NCBI RefSeq assembly: GCF_025869345.1
Contig: NZ_JAOZVW010000050.1
Span: forward strand, 1-36,035
From: Sphingopyxis sp.
GTDB taxonomy: Bacteria > Pseudomonadota > Alphaproteobacteria > Sphingomonadales > Sphingomonadaceae
DNA length: 36,035 nucleotides
Reading direction: 5' to 3'
The position numbers and the translations under genes are program-made. Every line of letters starts with the position of its first letter. Position 1 is the stretch's first letter. Shown here one piece after another: positions 32,575-36,035 of the stretch. The notes under the pieces are model-generated. The model saw nothing but the letters and a program-made list of their open reading frames with translations. It had not been told where the DNA came from and did not search any database.

Positions 32575-33641
32575 AGAAGACCAGAATAGGCGTCGGGCCC
32601 GAAACCATGCCGCACCGACCAGCGCCATCTTGGAGGCATGTCGGCATCTTCGTCGAGTCCGGCGGGCGCTCTCAGTTCCTCACGTTTGAGGATACGCGTT
32701 CCATCGTGATCGCCGAGAATCGCTGCGACTTTGGCCCAATCCTCGTAGAAATACTCGGTCAGGAGCGGGATCACGCGCTTGCGCATCCGTTCATCAAGAT
32801 CCGCTCGCGATTGGCAACTGATGAAATAGGCATGGCCGACCTGATGCTCGCGGTCGAAAAGATACTCGATGCGCTCATTAAGTGTGCGTAGCAGTCGTGG
32901 AAGGTCGACCCCGCAAAGCTGGGCTGCGTCGGCGAGAAGGTCCGGATCAGGCATCATTTCGGCAAATTCGAAACGACGGCGAAGCGCGGTGTCGAGCAAG
33001 GCAATGGAGCGGTCGGCCGTATTCATCGTCCCGATTATATGGAGATTGGACGGAACGCCGAATTCATCGCCCGAATAGGGTAAGCGGAGCTTGATCTCAT
33101 TGGGCTGACCGATGCGCTTGTCTGGCTCGAGCAATGTGATCAGTTCACCGAATACCTTGGAAATATTGGCGCGATTGATCTCGTCAATGATGAGGACGAA
33201 GGGATCAGGGGTTGATGTCGCGGCGGACGGGTCTCGCCGTTGGCTGTTCATGTAGCGCTCGAGGGCCGGGACATTGAGCTCCGCCCGGGCCAAGAGATAG
33301 ATGGTCCGCATGCTGAACTTGCGTCGGTAGATCTCGCTAACCGATACGCCGTCGCGGTCGACCCACAACCACTTGACCTTTCGCCGATGCGCATAGCCCG
33401 GCTCACCTATGTACACGGGGGCTGCGCCTGCCGCGCGCGCTTCCGAGCAGTTCGCAAAAGCACTCCCGCCATGCGCGCGGCTGGGGCTGTGTGAGATGGT
33501 CGGCGTATCGGAGAATAAGGTCGCTGGTTCAGCGTAGCTTGTCGACGGTCGTTCTTTGTCACCCGAGCATTTGCCAAATGCGAAGGCAATGATCGCGACG
33601 AGTGCGATCAGTCCAAAATTATCCTGCCTTCGTCGTCCCAT
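32571..33641 (-). CDS. Chimera: Excalibur-like exported N-terminus joined to P-loop-less McrB C-terminus
   Basis: The 356-residue ORF begins MGRRRQDNFGLIALVAIIAF and continues to the Excalibur-like FANCSEARAAGAAPVYIGEPGY (62-83). Normally an acidic DRDGDG-type calcium loop follows. Instead the frame passes at about residue 83-85 into McrB-type sequence: KVKWLWVDRDG, then Walker B FVLIIDEINRANISKVFGELITLLEPDKR (148-176), sensor IIGTMNTADRS and an arginine-finger segment DTALRRRFEF. No Walker A (GxxGxGKT) exists anywhere, so GTP-driven activity is not expected. The exported start would direct this protein out of the cytoplasm. Junction near 33390. A recent deletion is the simplest explanation. 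Confidence 0.82.
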   Translation of the reverse strand: MGRRRQDNFGLIALVAIIAFAFGKCSGDKERPSTSYAEPATLFSDTPTISHSPSRAHGGSAFANCSEARAAGAAPVYIGEPGYAHRRKVKWLWVDRDGVSVSEIYRRKFSMRTIYLLARAELNVPALERYMNSQRRDPSAATSTPDPFVLIIDEINRANISKVFGELITLLEPDKRIGQPNEIKLRLPYSGDEFGVPSNLHIIGTMNTADRSIALLDTALRRRFEFAEMMPDPDLLADAAQLCGVDLPRLLRTLNERIEYLFDREHQVGHAYFISCQSRADLDERMRKRVIPLLTEYFYEDWAKVAAILGDHDGTRILKREELRAPAGLDEDADMPPRWRWSVRHGFGPDAYSGLL

Positions 33642-33677
33642 TACGAAAGAATGCCATGACGAGATTGATAAATCGAT

Positions 33678-33785
33678 TCAGGCGAAGATCCGGATCCAGA
33701 GCGCATAAGCGATGTTTCCAAGCACCCAGGCAGCGCAGATTGTGGCAATCAGCCCAATGACACAATCTTTCGCGCGGGCACTCAT
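33678..33785 (-). CDS. Tiny membrane protein (35 residues)
   Basis: MSARAKDCVIGLIATICAAW then VLGNIAYALWIRIFA is a single hydrophobic helix with a basic start. Its ATG (33785-33783) overlaps the SNase-like gene stop (ATGA), strong support for translation by coupling. It lies 36 bases before the chimera start on the same strand. Function unknown; it probably belongs with the exported nuclease-like neighbour. Confidence 0.65.
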   Translation of the reverse strand: MSARAKDCVIGLIATICAAWVLGNIAYALWIRIFA

Positions 33786-34207
33786 TCGCACCGATGTCCT
33801 TGCCAATAGCGATCCCAGCGCGCGGCAAAGCCATCGCGGACCATAGCGCAGGACAAATCGCCCGATTTGGGCGACACGCAGAAGGCCGCGGTACGATTGC
33901 CTCCGGCGCCGCCGGCAGACCGACAGCGCATCGTTGGCCCGGCCACCTTGACATGGCCCGTTCTCAAAATGCCTTGGCGCGTTCCCACGAGCGTCACCAG
34001 GTGATCGCGCGCCGCCACCGCGTCGGCGGCGGGGCATGGATGGCCGGGGCTGCACGAGCCGTCCATTTCACGCGCGGCAATCCCTGACAGCCTGATATGC
34101 GGCCCTTCGGCGCACCAGATCGGGCCGTCACCATCCCACACCGCTGTCGGGGTGCAGTTGAAGGACTGGCCCGCGGGAACGATCGAGGCGAGAAGGAGCG
34201 CGATCAT
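33782..34207 (-). CDS. Exported SNase-like (thermonuclease-family) protein
   Basis: This 141-residue protein has a short hydrophobic leader (MIALLLASIVPAGQS) and then a staphylococcal-nuclease-like fold: FNCTPTAVWDGDGPIWC and HIRLSGIAAREMDGSC carry the DGD and R-L-x-G-I-x-x-x-E elements of the active site. The usual Asp in the GID motif is Ala here. The rest is Cys-rich (CPAAD, MRCRS, FCVSP, LSCAM, HRC), consistent with disulfides outside the cytoplasm. Sphingomonads carry many such small exported SNase relatives. It overlaps both neighbours by four bases. Activity is uncertain because the catalytic set is partly changed. Confidence 0.78.
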   Translation of the reverse strand: MIALLLASIVPAGQSFNCTPTAVWDGDGPIWCAEGPHIRLSGIAAREMDGSCSPGHPCPAADAVAARDHLVTLVGTRQGILRTGHVKVAGPTMRCRSAGGAGGNRTAAFCVSPKSGDLSCAMVRDGFAARWDRYWQGHRCE

Positions 34208-34716
34208 TGATATTTGGTGGTCATGATTGGTTCTGCAGTGAAGACATTCACAATCTGGCCCGGAACCATGGTTGCCGATTTACCGGTAATGATCGCAGCC
34301 CCAAGCAGCGCGCCCGCGGTGTTGCCGCGGCCCTCCTGCCGGTGCATTCCGCGCAGCTTGTAATTCGCCTGACCAACGCGAACCCAATCGAAGGACAGCT
34401 CGAATTTCGCTGATTTTCCAACGATTCCTTTACCCGTCCGCCATGTCACTTGGGCCTCGACCGGCGAACCGCGAGGAATGACGACGACGCCTTGATATTC
34501 GACATCATTGACGACGAGAAATTCGCGCGTGGTCCCTTCCTTCATCTTCTTGGAGGTGATTTCATTGGCCGGCGTCACCTGGACCAATGTGTTGACCGGC
34601 AAAGTGATCGTACGCGGCGCGGGCTGGATCACGGCGGGCGCGTCGCCGGTCGACTGCGCGATCGCCGGTACGGCGGCAAGCGCAGCGGCCGCGCCGATAG
34701 AAATCAAGATTTTCAT
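34204..34716 (-). CDS. Exported protein of unknown function
   Basis: This 170-residue protein has a signal peptide MKILISIGAAAALAAVPAIAQ. The mature part reads RTITLPVNTLVQVTPANEITSKKMKEGTTREFLVVNDVEYQ, VIPRGSPVEAQVTWR, FELSFDWVRVGQANYKLRG and ends with a hydrophobic ALLGAAIITGKSATMVPG segment. This is a beta-rich periplasmic protein. ATG 34716 is chosen over the ORF start at 34788 because of GGGGGAG just upstream. It is the first gene of the operon and overlaps the SNase-like gene by ATGA. The family is common in sphingomonads but I cannot name it. Confidence 0.72.
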   Translation of the reverse strand: MKILISIGAAAALAAVPAIAQSTGDAPAVIQPAPRTITLPVNTLVQVTPANEITSKKMKEGTTREFLVVNDVEYQGVVVIPRGSPVEAQVTWRTGKGIVGKSAKFELSFDWVRVGQANYKLRGMHRQEGRGNTAGALLGAAIITGKSATMVPGQIVNVFTAEPIMTTKYQ

Positions 34717-34765
34717 GAACTCACTCCCCCTCAACCGCGACGACGCGATCATTCTGCGACAGCCC

Positions 34766-34795
34766 GAATAGGGAAAGCTTCTTATCATATTGTCA
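34766..34795 (-). promoter_or_regulatory. Candidate promoter of the exported-protein/SNase/McrBC operon
   Basis: On the minus strand TTGACA (34790-34795) is followed after 18 bases by CCTATT (34766-34771), about 50 bases before the start codon at 34716. The surrounding 34750-34890 is unusually AT-rich for this window. The -35 is perfect; the -10 is a weak match. Confidence 0.42.
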
Positions 34796-34928
34796 ATTGG
34801 CAGAAGATGTCATTATGGCGGCAAAGGCATTCATATATTATTATTGATTTACAATTATTTACATCTCAAGCTTCGCGCAAATAACGTGTCTCGCCTTGGC
34901 ATCACTACAGAGAATTTCTTCAAGAGAC

Positions 34929-34955
34929 GGCCAGCCTCCGCATGGCAGGCTGGCC
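34929..34955. terminator. Perfect 9-bp inverted repeat after the DUF6771-like gene
   Basis: GGCCAGCCT (34929-34937) and AGGCTGGCC (34947-34955) flank a 9-base loop, 14 bases beyond the DUF6771-like stop. The stem is GC-rich but no run of T follows on the minus strand, so it is a possible rather than a typical terminator. Confidence 0.5.
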
Positions 34956-34968
34956 AACAAGCCGCTGC

Positions 34969-35163
34969 TTATAGTGGCAGCGCTGGTTGGTCTGCGGACG
35001 TCGCACCAGGGTCATGTTTCTCGATCGCCGCAACGACCGCACGCGCCAACTCCTGAGCGGCATCGGACCGGATATGAGGCGCCGGCGCCGTGATGCCGAC
35101 GCGCGCCCAACCCGGCGCGGCGAGGATGGTTTCGGCGATTCGATTCGTGTCTATCTGCTCCAT
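34969..35163 (-). CDS. Small protein resembling DUF6771
   Basis: The 64-residue form starts MEQIDTNRIAETILAAPGWARVGITAP, then IRSDAAQELARAVVAAIEKH, and ends PGATSADQPALPL. From memory this is the pattern of DUF6771, a small sphingomonad family seen beside transfer genes. An upstream ATG at 35190 would add nine uncharacteristic residues and neither has a strong ribosome site. Soluble, helical; function unknown. It lies 112 bases downstream of the transglycosylase stop in the same orientation. Confidence 0.7.
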   Translation of the reverse strand: MEQIDTNRIAETILAAPGWARVGITAPAPHIRSDAAQELARAVVAAIEKHDPGATSADQPALPL

Positions 35164-35275
35164 TGCCAAATGAGAACATAGAGAGAACAATAACGCAAGA
35201 GGAACGCGACGGGCCGATGGCGCGGCGCACGATGGGGCCGCTTCCGATTGCCAAGCGCGCGCGAATTATCGCCGC

Positions 35276-35854
35276 TTAGCGGCGAATGAAAAAGATTGGC
35301 GGCGACGCTTCGCGCGCTTCCGCTTCGGCGATCGGTCGCGATCGAGCGGCAAACAGGGCGGCGGGCGGCGCCGCAACCGACGATCCGCGCCGGCCTGCGA
35401 CGCTCGCCATATAAGCGCGCGTCTCGCCGGGTAGGTCCGACCGCCCCGCGAGCCAGGCCGAATAGCGCGCCGGCCCCGCATTGTAGGCTCCGAACAGGCC
35501 GGGATAACCGAAGCGATCATACATGAGCCGCAGATAATAGGTTCCCGCCATGATGTTGTCGCGCGGCGCATGGGGATCGCGCCCCAGACCGAGCCGCGCG
35601 CGCATGTCCGCCCATGTCCTCGGCATGAGCTGCATGAGGCCCATCGCCCCGGCGCGACTGACGATCGGGCGCCCGTCCAGCGTCGTCCGTCCGCCGCTTT
35701 CGGCGCGCATGACACGCTCGATCCATGCGACGGGAACGCCGAAACGCTCGGAAGCCTCGGCGATATAGGGGCGCCAGCGATCGACCGACTGCGCTTCGGC
35801 GGGCGACGCCGCGAGCAGCGAGAGCGCGGCGAGCGCGATCCTCACCGCCGCCAT
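35276..35854 (-). CDS. Lytic transglycosylase of conjugation module
   Basis: This 192-residue protein has a signal peptide MAAVRIALAALSLLAASPAEA and a mature SLT-type domain: QSVDRWRPYIAEASERFGVPVAWIERVMRAESGGRTTLDG (with the catalytic Glu in AES), AMGLMQLMPRTW, NIMAGTYYLRLMYDRFGYPGLFGAYNAGPARY. These proteins cut peptidoglycan to make room for a secretion channel, and this family accompanies TraF-like peptidases in alphaproteobacterial elements. ATG 35854 overlaps the end of the S26 peptidase gene; the longer ORF from 35986 lacks a signal. It is the intact counterpart of the fragment at 23539-23727. Confidence 0.9.
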   Translation of the reverse strand: MAAVRIALAALSLLAASPAEAQSVDRWRPYIAEASERFGVPVAWIERVMRAESGGRTTLDGRPIVSRAGAMGLMQLMPRTWADMRARLGLGRDPHAPRDNIMAGTYYLRLMYDRFGYPGLFGAYNAGPARYSAWLAGRSDLPGETRAYMASVAGRRGSSVAAPPAALFAARSRPIAEAEAREASPPIFFIRR

Positions 35855-36035
35855 ATCAGCCGTGCCTTGCCGACAATATCGTCGGCTTCGCTCACGCCGA
35901 AATAGCGCCCGTCGAACGACGCGGGACTTTCCGCCATCAATAGGAAATATTCGCCCGATCCAAGTTCGGCGCATCCCGACCACCACGGCATCGGTCGCCC
36001 GGCGCCGTCGCGATCGAGACGGCGCGCGACACGCC
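35842..36035 (-). CDS. S26/TraF-like signal peptidase, C-terminal part only
   Basis: The 5' end lies beyond the window. The visible 64 codons read RVARRLDRDGAGRPMPWWSG, GEYFLLMAESPASFDGRYFG and end DIVGKARLIWRR. GEYFLLMAE and SFDGRYFG are the late motifs of TraF/S26 peptidases that process conjugative pilin. The stop (35842-35844) lies within the start region of the transglycosylase, so the two genes are coupled. It should be inner-membrane-bound. Confidence 0.82.
   Translation of the reverse strand, partial: RVARRLDRDGAGRPMPWWSGCAELGSGEYFLLMAESPASFDGRYFGVSEADDIVGKARLIWRR

Noticed and set aside
1..36035. tRNA genes, rRNA, CRISPR arrays and intact insertion sequences
   Set aside because: No cloverleaf with TTCGAnTCC arm, no rRNA-like block, no regularly spaced repeats and no transposase or integrase ORF were found.

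Overview
The window is high-GC DNA from an alphaproteobacterium, most likely a sphingomonad. The evidence is the GC-rich codon use throughout and small proteins that I associate with Sphingomonas/Sphingopyxis relatives: DUF736, DUF2958, a Ros/MucR regulator, and two small proteins resembling DUF6961 and DUF6771. The species cannot be read from the sequence.

Layout. (1) 72-4259 looks like ordinary chromosome or cargo: a LysR regulator divergent from four oxidoreductase genes (three short-chain dehydrogenases, two of them tandem paralogues, and an F420-reductase-like Rossmann protein). (2) 4260-5152 is a gene-poor, very GC-rich stretch, probably near the edge of an integrated element. (3) 5153-12729 is the backbone of a conjugative or mobilizable element: ArdC-type antirestriction protein, DUF2958, a ParB-like protein, a MucR-type regulator, DUF736, a small coiled-coil protein, a candidate oriT and a DUF3363/VirD2-like relaxase. 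(4) 12746-14464 carries a RES/Xre toxin-antitoxin pair with an iteron-like promoter, plus a small HTH protein. (5) 15099-19099 holds small regulatory and accessory genes: two winged-helix paralogues, a LuxR-type HTH protein anchored by a C-terminal membrane helix, three small minus-strand genes and a short RadC. (6) 19130-23727 is defence-like or effector-like: an exported SH3b/metallo-beta-lactamase protein followed by a DUF2235 alpha/beta hydrolase with membrane helices, then a broken gene in which a lytic-transglycosylase fragment runs in frame into the C-terminal part of a SIR2/DUF4020-like protein. (7) 24303-31090 is a two-part cluster of exported or membrane proteins (lipoprotein, TPM domain, polytopic membrane protein; then two secreted proteins and a SHOCT membrane protein) around an AraC regulator, with a perfect 12-bp inverted repeat in front of the second half. 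(8) 31240-34716 is a tightly coupled minus-strand operon: exported protein, SNase-like nuclease, 35-residue membrane protein, a chimera of an Excalibur-type exported protein and a P-loop-less McrB, then an apparently intact McrC. (9) 34969-36035 returns to element backbone: a DUF6771-like protein, an intact lytic transglycosylase and the end of an S26/TraF-like signal peptidase.

How it fits together. ArdC, ParB, MucR, DUF736, relaxase, transglycosylase and TraF-like peptidase fit one mobile element, but no coupling protein, VirB/Trb secretion genes or integrase lie in the window. The accessory middle looks like a turnover zone for defence genes. Two large defence proteins (SIR2/DUF4020-like and McrB) survive only as 3' halves joined in frame to the 5' parts of exported-protein genes. 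The least explained intact units are the MBL-DUF2235 pair and the exported/membrane cluster around the AraC regulator; these are the best candidates for an undescribed system. All family names come from reading motifs by eye, with no database search.
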